A DNA stretch of 64,000 nt from Phreatobacter stygius (GCF_005144885.1 NZ_CP039690.1:2865001-2929000); one strand, 5' to 3'; positions 50,169 to 60,664 are shown, counted from the stretch's first letter. Made by a program: numbers and translations. The notes: a model not told the origin generated them from the letters alone.

Positions 50169-51088
50169 ACCAGCCGCGCTCGAAGAAGATCGACGTCCAT
50201 GGCTGGATCGTGCTCGACAAGGATCTCGGCCAGACCTCGACCCATGCCGTCTCGGCGGTCCGCCGCCTGTTCAACGCCAAGAAGGGCGGCCATGCCGGCA
50301 CGCTCGACCCGCTCGCCTCGGGCCTCCTGCCGATCGCGCTCGGCGAAGCCACCAAGACCGTGCCCTTCGTCATGGACGGCCGCAAGACCTATCGCTTCAC
50401 GGTGACCTGGGGGTCGGAGACCACGACCGACGACACCGAGGGCGAGGTAACCGCCCGCTCCGACCTGCGTCCGAGCCGCGAGGCGGTCGAGGCGCTGCTG
50501 CCCCGCTATACCGGCACCATCATGCAGGTGCCGCCGAAATTTTCGGCCATCAAGGTCGATGGCGAGCGTGCTTACGATCTCGCCCGCGACGGCGAGGAGG
50601 TGACGCTCGCCGCCCGGCCGATCACCATCGACAGCCTGACCTTGGTATCGCTCTCCGAGACCTCGGCCGAGTTCGAGGCGGAATGTGGCAAGGGCACCTA
50701 TGTCCGGGCCATCGCCCGCGATATCGGTCGCGACCTCGCCTGTTTCGGCCATGTCACCGCGCTGCGCCGCACCCGCGTCGGGCCGTTCGGCGAGAACGAC
50801 ACCGTGACGCTGGAGGAACTGCGCGAATTGCTCGACGGCAAGATCGACAGCCAGACCCTCGACGATGCCTTGCTGCCGGTCGAGGCGGCCCTGGCCGAGG
50901 TGCCGGAGGTGCAGGTGACCCGTGATGTCGCCGCGCGGCTGGTGCGCGGCCAGAGCGCCATTCTGCGCGGGCGCGACGCGCCGGTCGGCGGAACCGTATG
51001 GGTTTCCGCCGGTGGCGATCCGATCGCGGTCTGCGAAGTCGAGCGCGGCGAGCTGGTGCCGAAGCGGGTCTTTGTCTTCCAGGCGTGA
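50165..51088 (+). CDS. truB: tRNA pseudouridine-55 synthase
   Basis: A 307-residue TruB that makes pseudouridine 55 in the T-loop of tRNAs. The catalytic Asp is D48 in [59 protein letters not shown] and [15 protein letters not shown] are the conserved blocks. The C-terminal domain ends near [14 protein letters not shown]. It is coupled to rbfA by overlap. The usual rpsO does not follow; tRNA-Leu comes next. Confidence 0.96.
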   Translation: MNQPRSKKIDVHGWIVLDKDLGQTSTHAVSAVRRLFNAKKGGHAGTLDPLASGLLPIALGEATKTVPFVMDGRKTYRFTVTWGSETTTDDTEGEVTARSDLRPSREAVEALLPRYTGTIMQVPPKFSAIKVDGERAYDLARDGEEVTLAARPITIDSLTLVSLSETSAEFEAECGKGTYVRAIARDIGRDLACFGHVTALRRTRVGPFGENDTVTLEELRELLDGKIDSQTLDDALLPVEAALAEVPEVQVTRDVAARLVRGQSAILRGRDAPVGGTVWVSAGGDPIAVCEVERGELVPKRVFVFQA

Positions 51089-51144
51089 ATAAGTTTCACG
51101 CCTGCGTTGACGCGCCGGCTCGGCATGGCTATGACACGCGCCTC

Positions 51145-51229
51145 GCCCAGATGGCGGAATTGGTAGACGCGCACGGTTCAGGTCCGTGTACCGCAAGGTG
51201 TGAAGGTTCGAGTCCTTTTCTGGGCACCA
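51145..51229 (+). tRNA. tRNA-Leu (CAG)
   Basis: An 85-nucleotide class II tRNA including an encoded CCA. The acceptor stem GCCCAGA pairs with TCTGGGC. The anticodon stem CACGG/CCGTG carries loop TTCAGGT, giving CAG at 51179-51181, and a long variable arm (about ACCGCAAGGTGT) is present. A 3' island begins within about 75 bases, but the tRNA end itself is not duplicated on the far side. Confidence 0.96.
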
Positions 51230-51238
51230 ATTCTCAAG

Positions 51239-51272
51239 CGCCCGTCCCTTGATCCAAGGGGCGGGCGTTTTT
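51239..51272 (+). terminator. Rho-independent terminator of tRNA-Leu
   Basis: A long GC stem (CGCCCG-T-CCCTTG with CAAGGG-G-CGGGCG) around ATC is followed by five Ts, starting 10 bases after the CCA. Confidence 0.93.
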
Positions 51273-51303
51273 GCGTCAGGGGCGCCGGCGAAACCGCAAA
51301 AAG

Positions 51304-51331
51304 CCCGCGCCGATGGCTCGACGCGGGCTGG
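51304..51331. repeat. 28-bp island-flanking direct repeat, left copy (hairpin)
   Basis: The copy is identical over 28 bp to 56495-56522, beginning CCCGCGCCGATGG and ending CGCGGGCTGG. Read on the minus strand the left copy is a hairpin with an 8-bp stem followed by TTTTT, a good terminator. No minus-strand gene now ends near it. It looks like the original terminator of the PRC-barrel gene, cut off by an insertion. Confidence 0.9.
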
Positions 51332-51573
51332 TTTGAGCGAGTCTTGACGCTCGACAATGGCGACCTGTGGGCAGGTCCTGCGGCAAAGAGCCGGAGCCCG
51401 CGCTCGATACGCTGAGTGGCCCGGTCGCCGTCCTTGAACCGGCTTCGATATCTCGCACTGCGTCGAGCACATCGGCAGTCGCAAGAGGTGGGGGAGAACG
51501 AGGAGACGGGGTGGCGTTCAGGAGGGTTTGATTTTTTCCGCCGCAACCTAGAGTGATGAGCTTGGGGGAAATC
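51332..51573 (+). other. Island left margin, upstream of the restriction gene
   Basis: This 242-base stretch, within the larger gap after tRNA-Leu, holds no gene I can support. A possible promoter for the restriction gene is TTGATT at 51528 with TAGAGT at 51549 (15-base spacer). Nothing else stands out; no integrase or direct duplicate of the tRNA end is seen. Confidence 0.5.
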
Positions 51574-52767
51574 ATGTCAGGTCCGTCGCTCGATACTGTC
51601 GTTTCGACCTTCGGCCAGAGCGCCAAGGCCAAGCTGTCTAATCCGGCCATCGCCGGCGCGCCGGAGGACCAACTCCGCAGTCCGCTTGAAGTCCTCATTG
51701 AGCAGGGGCTTGCGCCCATCGCCGGGCATGCAGTCGGCCAGGTGAGCCTCGTCGGCGAAACCGGCCTTGCCGACATTAAGACGCGGCCGGATTATGCAGT
51801 CACCGTTGGGAAAGTACTGGTTGGCTTTATCGAGCTCAAGGCGCCCGGTAAGGGCGCCGATCCCCGCAAATTCCAGGACCCGCACGACAAGGACCAGTGG
51901 GCGCGACTGAAGTCCCTCCCCAACCTCCTTTACACTGACGGCAATGCCTTCAGCCTATGGCGCGACGGAGCGCCCCAGGGGTCCATCATCCGTCTTGAAG
52001 GCGACGTGGAAATCTCCGGGGTCAAGTTGAAGGCGCCCGGTGAGCTCGTGGCCCTGTTCAGTGACTTCCTGTCTTGGAGCCCCATCCCGCCGAAATCGCC
52101 GAGGCGGCTCGCCGAGATCAGTGCCCGCCTCTGTCGGCTGCTGCGTGATGAGGTGAGTGAGCAACTCGAGCGTGGTAGCTCGGGCCTGACAGGCCTTGCC
52201 GACGACTGGCGGAAGTTGCTCTTTCCGCAGGCCGACGACGCCCAGTTCGCCGATGGCTACGCCCAGGCTGTGACCTTCGGCCTGCTGATCGCTCGCACCC
52301 GCGACATCTCACTCGCGGACGGCATCGAGCACGCTGCATCTGACCTGAAGAAATCGAACTCGCTCATCGGCACGGCGCTCGGCCTCCTGACGGACAATCC
52401 GGTCAACCAGAAGGCACTCGCCACCTCACTTGGCGCCATGACGCGCGTGCTGAACGAGGTGAATTGGGCGGAGGTCAGCAAGGATGACCCCGATGCCTGG
52501 CTCTATTTCTACGAGCACTTCCTTGAGGTCTACGACAACACCCTTCGTAAACGGACGGGCTCCTACTACACCCCGCCGGAAGTGGTGAACGCCATGGTTC
52601 GGTTTGTCGACGATGTGCTCCGCGGACCCCTGTTCGGACGTGCTGCCGGTCTCGCCTCGGCGGAAGTAACGGTGGCTGACCCCGCTGTCGGCACAGGCAC
52701 CTTCCTGCTGGGCGTGCTTCGGAAAATTGCCGCCAATTGGCCTGCTGCCGGTTCCGTGGACACGTTC

Positions 52768-53634
52768 CTAAGCTAAATTCGCTTGGTTTTCGAACTCCAT
52801 CGGACTGAGATAGCCGAGCGTCGAATGACGCCGGCGTGGATTGTAGAAGCGTTCGATGTAATCGAACACGTCAGCCTTGGCCTGATCGCGCGTGCGGTAG
52901 ACCTTGCGAGCCGTACGCTCGGTCTTGAGCGAGGAGAAGAAGCTCTCCATTGCGGCGTTATCCCAGACGTTTCCGGAGCGGCTCATCGAACAGATGACGC
53001 CATTATCGGCCATCAGACGCTGGAACGGCGCGCTGGTGTATTGGCTGCCCCGGTCGGAGTGATGCAGCAGGGCGTCGGGCTTGCCCCGGCGCCAGATCGC
53101 CATCATGAGCGCATCGGTGACGAGTTGTGCCATCATCGACGCGTTCATGGACCAGCCAACCACCCGCCGCGAGAAGAGGTCGACAACCGCGGCCACGTAG
53201 AGCCAGCCTTCGGCCGTCCAGACATAGGTGAAGTCTGCCACCCACTTCTGGTTCGGCGCCGATGCCTGGAACTGGCGATCGAGCAGGTTTGACGCGATGC
53301 CGACGCTGACCCGCTCCCCCGTATCAGGGGGAAGGCCACGGCGCCGCGGCCGAGCGCGAAGAGCTTGACCGTGCATCAGACGTTCGATCCGGTGGAGCCC
53401 GCAGGAAACGCCATCGGCGAGAACGTCATGCCAGACCCGGCGAGCACCATAGGTTCTGTCGCTGGCAACGAAGCTCGCTCGCACCTTCGCGCCGATCGCC
53501 TCATCGTCCTTGGCCCGCTGGCTCGGGGACCTTGTGAGCCAGGCGTAGAAGCCAGAACGCGAGACCCCGAGCGCCTCACACAACCATGCCGTCGGCCAGA
53601 TCCCCCGATGTTTCGCGACGAACCCGAATTTCAT
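52768..53634 (-). CDS. IS3-family transposase OrfB (DDE catalytic part)
   Basis: A 288-residue integrase-core transposase. The DDE residues are visible: D in WVADFTYVW, D in HHSDRGSQYTS and E in NAAMESFFSSLKTE. FYNPRRRHSTLGYLSPMEFE closes the protein. The N-terminal HTH_21 portion starts MKFGFVAKHRGIWPTAWLCE. It is probably made mainly as an OrfAB fusion by -1 slippage at seven As followed by G (53664-53670). The frame continues upstream of the ATG, which fits the fusion. Confidence 0.93.
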   Translation of the reverse strand: MKFGFVAKHRGIWPTAWLCEALGVSRSGFYAWLTRSPSQRAKDDEAIGAKVRASFVASDRTYGARRVWHDVLADGVSCGLHRIERLMHGQALRARPRRRGLPPDTGERVSVGIASNLLDRQFQASAPNQKWVADFTYVWTAEGWLYVAAVVDLFSRRVVGWSMNASMMAQLVTDALMMAIWRRGKPDALLHHSDRGSQYTSAPFQRLMADNGVICSMSRSGNVWDNAAMESFFSSLKTERTARKVYRTRDQAKADVFDYIERFYNPRRRHSTLGYLSPMEFENQANLA

Positions 53635-53921
53635 ATCGAGTCCTTCGCGAAGTAGGCCGCGGCTTTTTTTAGGATATCTCGTTCGGCCTTGAGCTTGGCA
53701 ACCTCGCGTCTCAGCCGCTCGATCTCCAACTGCTCGGGCTTCATCTGGCCCTGGCCGGGGAACGCCTGCTGCGGATCGGCCACAAAATCCTTGGCCCATT
53801 TGCGCAGCACGTTCTCATGCACATCCAGGTCGCGCGCCGCTTGCGCGACCGCAACCCCGCGCTCCTTGATCAGCTTCACAGCCTCGAGCTTGAACTCCCG
53901 GCTGAACTTTCGTCGTTGCAT
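53631..53921 (-). CDS. IS3-family transposase OrfA (DNA-binding)
   Basis: A 96-residue protein with an N-terminal HTH (FSREFKLEAVKLIKERGVAVAQAARDLDV) that binds the IS ends and a C-terminal leucine zipper (EIERLRREVAKLKAERDILKKA). It overlaps OrfB, where the slippery A7G run lies near its 3' end. Confidence 0.93.
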   Translation of the reverse strand: MQRRKFSREFKLEAVKLIKERGVAVAQAARDLDVHENVLRKWAKDFVADPQQAFPGQGQMKPEQLEIERLRREVAKLKAERDILKKAAAYFAKDSI

Positions 53922-56168
53922 AGGCCACCTCCGGCTTCACAGTTGACACCCAAACTCGGTGTCCGTGAAACCGGCAGCAGGCCAAATGTCACCGCGGACT
54001 TGGGGCCGGGCGCGGTGAGGGGAGCTATTGCTGCGGCGGCCGACCGGCTGATCGGGTTCGAACTGCAATTCGGCCCCTTTGCTGTCGCCCAGCTTCGTCT
54101 CATCGCCGAATTCCAGACGCTGATGAAGGTCAAGGACAGTGAGACCTCGACCCTGCCGGCGTTGAAGCTCTTCATCACCGACACGCTTGGCAACCCTTAC
54201 GTCGAGGACGAATGGCTACCGCAGTTCATGCAACCTATCGCGCGCTCGCGGCAGGAGGCCAACGCCATCAAGAAGGGCCAGCCGATCACCGTGGTGATCG
54301 GAAACCCGCCCTACAAGGAGAAGGCCGAGGGGCGCGGAGGCTGGATCGAGGCCGGCTCCGCCGGGCGCGCGGCACCTCTGGACTGGTGGCGCCCGCCCGC
54401 GGAATGGGGTGTTGGCGCGCACACCAAACATCTGAAGAACCTCTACATCTATTTCTGGCGCTGGGCGACCTGGAAGGTCTTCGGCACCGGCCATGCGGCA
54501 GCCGCCGGCCAGCCGGACAGGGATGAGGAGGGCATCATCTGCTACATCACGGTCGCCGGGTTCCTGAATGGCGAAGGCTTTGAGAAGATGCGGCAGGACC
54601 TGCGCCGGACCGCCTCCGCCATCTGGGTGATTGACTGCTCGCCGGAGGGCCACCAGCCGGAGGTCGCAACACGCATATTCCAGGGCGTGCAACAGCCGGT
54701 TTGCATCGTCGTTGCGGCCCGAAAGAAGGGCAAGCAGGCCGACGCGCCCGCGTCGGTTCAATATATCACCTTGCCCGAGGGCCGCCGCGAGGACAAGTTC
54801 TCAGCCCTCGCAAGGCTGTCGCTCGCAGACGGTGCGTGGGTCGCCTGCCCTACGGGCTGGCGCGAACCTTTTCTGCCAGCCGCCACCGGGCTCTGGGCCG
54901 AGATGCCGGCGCTCACCGACCTGTTCGTCTATGACGGGTCCGGCGTCATGCCGGGTCGCACCTGGGTGATCGCGCCGGATCGCGGGACCCTGTCGCGCCG
55001 CTGGGACCGGCTCATTGCTGAAAAGGATGCTGACAGGAAAGAAGTGCTCTTCCATCCGCATCTACGGGGAGGCGAGCCGGGGGACAAACATGTCCGCAAG
55101 GACCTTAAGAAGGGGCTGGCGAACCATGAGCAGAGGTTGTCACCAGTGATCAGCGAGACCCAGTCGGTCATCAAACCAGTGCGGTATGGGTTCCGCTCCT
55201 TGGACCGGCAGTGGATCATTCCCGATGCCCGGCTGATCAACCAATCGAACCCTTCGCTTTGGGACGACTATTCCGACAAGCAGGTGTTTCTGACCGCGCC
55301 AGACGACCGCTCGCCTTCGAACGGTCCGGCGCTGACATTTCTCGGCCTCATCCCGGACTTGCACCACTACAACGGCCGTGGTGGCCGGACCATGCCGCTC
55401 TGGCGCGATGCGGCGGCGAGCCTGACGAACATCCGCTCCGAGGCCCTTGCCTTCCTCGCTGAATCCTACGGCCGCGAGGTCACTCCCGAAGACGTCATGG
55501 CATATCTGGCCGCGCTCATGGCCCATCCGGCCTTTACGGAGCGCTTTGAGCGCGACCTAATACAACCCGGCTTGCGCGTCCCGCTCACCGCCGACGCCGG
55601 ACTCTTTGGCCGAGCCGTAGAGATCGGCGGCGAGGTAGTCTGGCTGCACTGCCATGGCGAGCGCTTCGTCAACCCGGCCGCCGGCCGTCCGAAGGGTCCA
55701 CCGCGCCTACCTGTGGAGGAGGGCCCCTTCCTTCCCGAGAGCGGCGCTATTCCCGGGGCTCCGGAGCCACTGCCCGACACGATCAGCTACGATGCCTCCA
55801 CGCGCCATCTTATCATCGGCAAGGGCCATGTTGACCGGGTGACGCCAGCCATGTGGGCCTATGAGGTTTCCGGTAAACCAGTGATCCGCCAATGGTTCAG
55901 CTACCGCCGGCGCGATCGGACCCGCCCGATCATCGGTGATCGGCGGCCGCCCTCGCCCCTTGACGCCATCCAGCCCGACCATTGGCTAGCCGAATATGAC
56001 AGTGACCTCATCGACCTGCTGCACGTCATCGGCCGGCTGGTGAAGCTGGAGCCGGCGCAGGCTGAATTGCTCAAAGAGGTTCTGGACAAGCCGCTGATCA
56101 GGCTTGAGACGCTGGCGTCCGACGCCGATCATGGGCTGTGATTCGGTCAGGATGCAGCAAAGGCTCCC

Positions 56169-56441
56169 ATGGGTAAGGCACAGCTCGACATGTTCTCGGG
56201 TCAAGACGACCTGTTTCCGGTCGCGCCCACGTCCTATCGGGCCGACCCGGATCGGGTGCGCCGTCGGCTGGAGCGCATTCTGGCAGAGCTGAAGGCGGCC
56301 GGTTCAATGCCGTGGGATACTGAGAAGCGCCGCTATCACCAAACCGTCGTGCCGCAGATGACCCTCTGGCTGCCAGAGGGGGAAGCTGCCCAGTTCCGCC
56401 TCGTCTTCGATACCGAGATGGCGCGACTTGGTGAAGTTTGA
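56169..56441 (+). CDS. Small conserved-looking protein downstream of the restriction gene
   Basis: A 90-residue soluble protein that starts MGKAQLDMFSGQDDLF, has an arginine-rich helix (PDRVRRRLERILAELKAAG) and ends with MTLWLPEGEAAQFRLVFDTEMARL. I do not recognise the family, though my impression is that similar short genes sit after type ISP-like methyltransferases. It begins 28 bases after the restriction gene and inside the 28-bp repeats, so it is part of the island and may be an accessory of the R-M enzyme or a control protein. No HTH is obvious. Confidence 0.75.
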   Translation: MGKAQLDMFSGQDDLFPVAPTSYRADPDRVRRRLERILAELKAAGSMPWDTEKRRYHQTVVPQMTLWLPEGEAAQFRLVFDTEMARLGEV

Positions 56442-56494
56442 CGATCGAAGGCTTCCCATGCGGCCCATCACTGGGACATAAAGCAACAAGGAAA

Positions 56495-56522
56495 CCCGCG
56501 CCGATGGCTCGACGCGGGCTGG
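56495..56522. repeat. 28-bp island-flanking direct repeat, right copy
   Basis: The copy is identical over 28 bp to 51304-51331. Its minus-strand hairpin is intact but is followed by GGGTTTCC rather than a T-run. It lies 33 bases beyond the PRC-barrel stop, as a terminator would. Confidence 0.9.
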
Positions 56523-56554
56523 CTAGATCTGCTTTCGGCTCTCGACCGCGCCTG

Positions 56555-57118
56555 TTACTGGCTGCCCTCGATAAAGCGCGGCATGGCGTTCAGCTGATCC
56601 TTGGTGCGCATGACGATGGCGAACATCTTGCCGTTCGTATCACGCATCAGCCGGAGATCCTGCCAGTCGAGGGCGATCGCCTTCTCGCCGATGCCGAGGA
56701 AGCCGCCGACGCCGAGAACGATCTGCTTGACCCGGCCGTCATTGGTCAGCACCAGCGAGTTGACCTCGCCGATATTGTCGTGACGCTCGCGCATGGCGCG
56801 CCACTGGGCGTCGTCCATGGTGGCTGGCGCGGCCGACGGCGCCGGCACGGTCGATGCCGTGGTCGTCGGATCGGCAGCACTCGCCGCATTGGCCGGTTTC
56901 GGCGCATAGACGGTCATGCCGATCAGGCTGCGGGTGGTGAATTCATTGGGTGACATTGAACTCTGCACCGGACGCGCCGCCGGTGCCGTCTGAGGTGCCG
57001 GCGCTGTCTGAGGCGCCGCCGGTGCGGTCTGCGGCGTCGTTTGCGGTGCGGTCTGGGCCATGGCGGCGCCGCTCAGCGCAACCAGGACCGAGGCGATAGC
57101 CAGACTGTTCCGGGTCAT
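56555..57118 (-). CDS. PRC-barrel domain protein, secreted
   Basis: A 187-residue protein. A signal peptide (SLAIASVLVALSGAAMAQ) is followed by a low-complexity Ala/Pro/Gln/Thr run (about residues 23-50, TAPQTTPQTAPAAPQTAP) and a C-terminal PRC-barrel (about 110-185: DNIGEVNSLVLTNDGRVKQIVLGVGGFLGIGEKAIALDW). PRC-barrels bind other proteins or ligands; the role here is unknown. GGGAG is six bases before the ATG at 57118. In-frame reading continues to 57307 but lacks a good start. Its terminator is now split by the restriction island. Confidence 0.85.
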   Translation of the reverse strand: MTRNSLAIASVLVALSGAAMAQTAPQTTPQTAPAAPQTAPAPQTAPAARPVQSSMSPNEFTTRSLIGMTVYAPKPANAASAADPTTTASTVPAPSAAPATMDDAQWRAMRERHDNIGEVNSLVLTNDGRVKQIVLGVGGFLGIGEKAIALDWQDLRLMRDTNGKMFAIVMRTKDQLNAMPRFIEGSQ

Positions 57119-57345
57119 TGTGATCTCCCTTGTCATCGAAAAGACGTGACCCGTGGTCGCGTGGACCGGCGCGGCGGCCGGCCCATGCGGCGGGATATCG
57201 ATGAAACGCGGGAGTTGTGCCGGCCGTTCCCCGAGGCGGCCGATTTCGGCGCCGCGACGAAACCGTGGACCGCGGAGCCTGTCGTTTGCGGGATCGCGTG
57301 CCAGCACGTGCCGGGAGCGCCGGCCCGGACCTTTTGCGCGCCCGG

Positions 57346-58512
57346 CTATGGCGCCAGCCGGGACAGGACGGCGAAGGCCGCCCTCACGCGGGCCTCGTTG
57401 GGGTAGTTCTTGTTGGCGAGCATGACGATCCCGATGCGTCTTGCGGGGATATAGGCGACATAGGCGCCGAAGCCGTTCGTCGATCCGGTCTTGTTGATGA
57501 GGACGTCCTGGCGTGGCGCCATTGGCGGCTCGATCCTTTCGACCGGCATCGGCTCGCGATTGGCCGACGGCGCGTTGCCCGCGACGAGGTTCGCGAGTGC
57601 GACGGGATAGGGATAGTGTTCCCAGATCAGGTCCTGGACGAAGGGACCCGCCCGGAACGATCCGGTGTGGGTCGCCATGACCGCCCGGCTGACCCGTTCC
57701 GGCACCTCGCCGAGGCCCATATTCACCTCCAGGAAGCGCATCATGTCGACGCTGTTCGACTTCACCCCATAAGCTTCGGATGCGAGCATGCCGGGACCGA
57801 CCCGGACCGGCGCGTCGGCGCGCGTGTAGCCCCAGGCATAAGATTTCATCTCGTTGGGCGGAACGTTGATATAGGTCCGGCGCAGGCCGAGATCCGGGAA
57901 CAGCCGGCGCTCCATCAGGTTCTCGAAGCTGTCGCCCATGCTCCTGGCGGCGATCACCCCGAGCAGGCCGACGCTCGGATTGGCATAACTTCGCCGCGTT
58001 CCCGCGGCGAACTGCGGTTTCCAGTTGCGGAAATAGGCCATCAGCTGGTCACGATCCCGGACCGTGTCGGGCACCTGCAGCGGGAAGCCGCCGGCCGTAT
58101 GCGTGGCGAGATCGCGCACGCTGACCCGGCCGAGCGGCGTGCCCGCGAGTTCGGGCAGGTGGTCGCCGATATTGCCATCGAGCGACAGCTTGCCGGCGAC
58201 CTCCGCCGAGGTGGCGAGCGTCGCGGTGAAGGTCTTGCTGATCGACCCGAGTTCGAACAGCGTGTCGCGGGTGACCGGGACCCGTGGCTCCCGCGAGGCC
58301 AGGCCATAGTCGAAGAAATGGCGCTGCCCGTTGATCGTGACGGCCACGGCGAGCCCGGGTATGCCGAATTGTTCGATGATCGGCGTCATCGCGTCATCGA
58401 CCGCCTGCTTCACGTCGGCGTCGCGCAGGGCGCCGGCAGAGGCATGGGGAGCGCTCGCGAGCGCCATGGCAACAAGGCTGGCGGCTATCCGGGGCAACAG
58501 TCGTGGCGACAA
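57346..58512 (-). CDS. ampC: Class C beta-lactamase (AmpC)
   Basis: A 388-residue serine beta-lactamase of class C, hydrolysing cephalosporins in the periplasm. A signal peptide ends near ASAPHASAG. The active site is S90 and K93 (SISK), the YxN motif is Y176-A-N178, and KTG is K341-T342-G343 in INKTGSTNGFGAYVAYIP. All are intact. The start is TTG with AGGAGG five bases upstream, a strong pairing that supports this unusual codon. The divergent position holds only a decayed ampR, so inducible control by AmpR is probably lost. Penicillin-binding-protein-like or esterase activity is less likely given the length and motifs. Confidence 0.93.
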   Translation of the reverse strand: MSPRLLPRIAASLVAMALASAPHASAGALRDADVKQAVDDAMTPIIEQFGIPGLAVAVTINGQRHFFDYGLASREPRVPVTRDTLFELGSISKTFTATLATSAEVAGKLSLDGNIGDHLPELAGTPLGRVSVRDLATHTAGGFPLQVPDTVRDRDQLMAYFRNWKPQFAAGTRRSYANPSVGLLGVIAARSMGDSFENLMERRLFPDLGLRRTYINVPPNEMKSYAWGYTRADAPVRVGPGMLASEAYGVKSNSVDMMRFLEVNMGLGEVPERVSRAVMATHTGSFRAGPFVQDLIWEHYPYPVALANLVAGNAPSANREPMPVERIEPPMAPRQDVLINKTGSTNGFGAYVAYIPARRIGIVMLANKNYPNEARVRAAFAVLSRLAP

Positions 58513-58616
58513 GGGAACCTCCTGAGGTGTCGGACCAGCACGCCGTCTATGACCCCTTCCAGGCCCCTGGCAAACGATGATATCTGGGCTGAGTCATTAG
58601 AAAAATTCTGGTGTCG

Positions 58617-58950
58617 ATGGTTCGGCCCGTCCTGTCGCCGAACGCCTTGCGGCCATTCGCGGCCTCGGCCGGGCATCGCGCTGGTCTGCCGCCGCTGGCG
58701 CAGAACCCTGGCCGCAGCTCGCCTGCGCCATCGCGTGCGGTTCGTCGCTCGCGCTGGTGGCGGCCGCGGCGCAGGGCGCCGGTGTCGCCCTCGCGCCCGC
58801 TTCGACTGCATCGCGCCAGCTTGGCAACGGTTCGATCCGGCGGCCTTTCGAGGGCCCCGATTTCGCCGGGGAGCTATGGGCTGGCCGGGCTCAAGTCGCA
58901 GAAATCCACGGCCGCCATGACGGCCTTCGGCCAAGGGATCACGGCTCAGG
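58617..58950 (+). pseudogene. ampR: Decayed ampR (LysR-type regulator) remnant
   Basis: Three pieces of an AmpR-like protein lie in the divergent ampR position. The first reads MVRPVLSPNALRPFAASAGH, the AmpR start (PNALRAFEAAARH). About 200 residues are then missing. A second block in another frame, from 58712, reads SSLALVAAAAQGAGVALAP and ends near IRRPFEGPDFAGE, the effector-domain end. A third block, back in the first frame from 58872, reads SYGLAGLKSQKSTAAMTAF, the AmpR C-terminus. Two frame changes and a large deletion mean no functional regulator is made. The assignment is by my recall of AmpR sequences and by position; it is about 330 bp instead of about 870. Confidence 0.82.
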
Positions 58951-59263
58951 CGTCCGGGTCCTGGTCGATGAAGGCGACCCCGAGGGTTCGGCCCTGGCGC
59001 CAGACCAGGCGGCACAGCCGGTTCGGCCTGCGGTTGCGCCCCAGCCGCAGAATGAACCGCTCGGCAAGCGCGCCATCGCCGGCGAGCGCCAGTTGCGCGC
59101 CGCTCGCGGAAATATCCAGGATCTGGCAGGGGCTGGTGCTGCCGTCCGCCAGGTTTTCGATGGCGGCGGCGTAGCGCAGGTCGCGGCGGCTGGCCTGGCG
59201 CGGCTCGGGCTCGCCGACACGCGGTCGCGCGCGCTTGGCTCGAACGGGGCCCGGCTTCAGCAA
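58946..59263 (-). CDS. PilZ domain protein
   Basis: A 105-residue single PilZ domain, a receptor for c-di-GMP. The RxxxR-like motif is RRDLR at 26-30 and the D/NxSxxG motif is DISASG near 50-55. The beta-barrel continues to the C-terminus (GVAFIDQDP). A TTG start is used with AGGAG upstream; a shorter version is possible. Motility, adhesion or polysaccharide control is typical of PilZ proteins, but there is no target nearby. It overlaps the end of the ampR remnant on the opposite strand. Confidence 0.8.
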   Translation of the reverse strand: MLKPGPVRAKRARPRVGEPEPRQASRRDLRYAAAIENLADGSTSPCQILDISASGAQLALAGDGALAERFILRLGRNRRPNRLCRLVWRQGRTLGVAFIDQDPDA

Positions 59264-59374
59264 GGCAAATGCTCCTGTCCCGGCCCGCCGAAGCGCGGAC
59301 CGGCATCAGGCGGTCTAGCAGGCAATGCTTTCGCAATGGTGGAACCGCCGGCGCAAAGGCCGCCGGCCGGGCGC

Positions 59375-60664
<1,290 letters not shown>

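Larger units (their letters stand above)
52738..53984 (-). mobile_element. IS3-family insertion sequence (1247 bp)
   Basis: The element is bounded by imperfect terminal inverted repeats: 17 identical bp starting TGGCCTGCTGCCGGTT preceded by T on both sides, then GGACAC after a few mismatches. The ends begin TG and finish CA. The 3-bp target AAT is duplicated at 52735-52737 and 53985-53987. It carries overlapping OrfA and OrfB joined by a probable -1 frameshift at an A7G run. It disrupts the restriction gene on the opposite strand. All transposase motifs are intact, so it may still be mobile. Confidence 0.95.
51574..56141 (+). pseudogene. Single-chain restriction-modification enzyme (type ISP/IIG-like), split by an IS3 element
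   Basis: Removal of the insertion (1247-bp IS plus one AAT copy) rejoins IAAN with VTADLG in frame and gives a 1105-residue protein. The N-terminal nuclease has the PD-(D/E)XK pattern RPDY near 71 and GFIELKAPG near 85. A helical region follows. The adenine-methyltransferase has motif I VADPAVGTGTF near 369 and motif IV GNPPY near 493. The long C-terminal part resembles the type ISP specificity domain. No helicase is present, so a type IIG-like mode is as likely. The intact gene would cut and methylate DNA in one chain. As it stands, the first fragment has nuclease and motif I only and the second starts inside the methyltransferase, so it is probably inactive. The ATG at 51574 follows GGGGGA by four bases. 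Confidence 0.88.

Noticed and set aside
51145-51229. tRNA-Leu 3' end as the island attachment site
   Set aside because: The tRNA end is not duplicated at the right boundary; the duplicated sequence is the separate 28-bp hairpin.
53631-53634. Frameshift between OrfA and OrfB as a sequencing error or dead transposase
   Set aside because: IS3 elements use programmed -1 slippage and an A7G slippery run is present.
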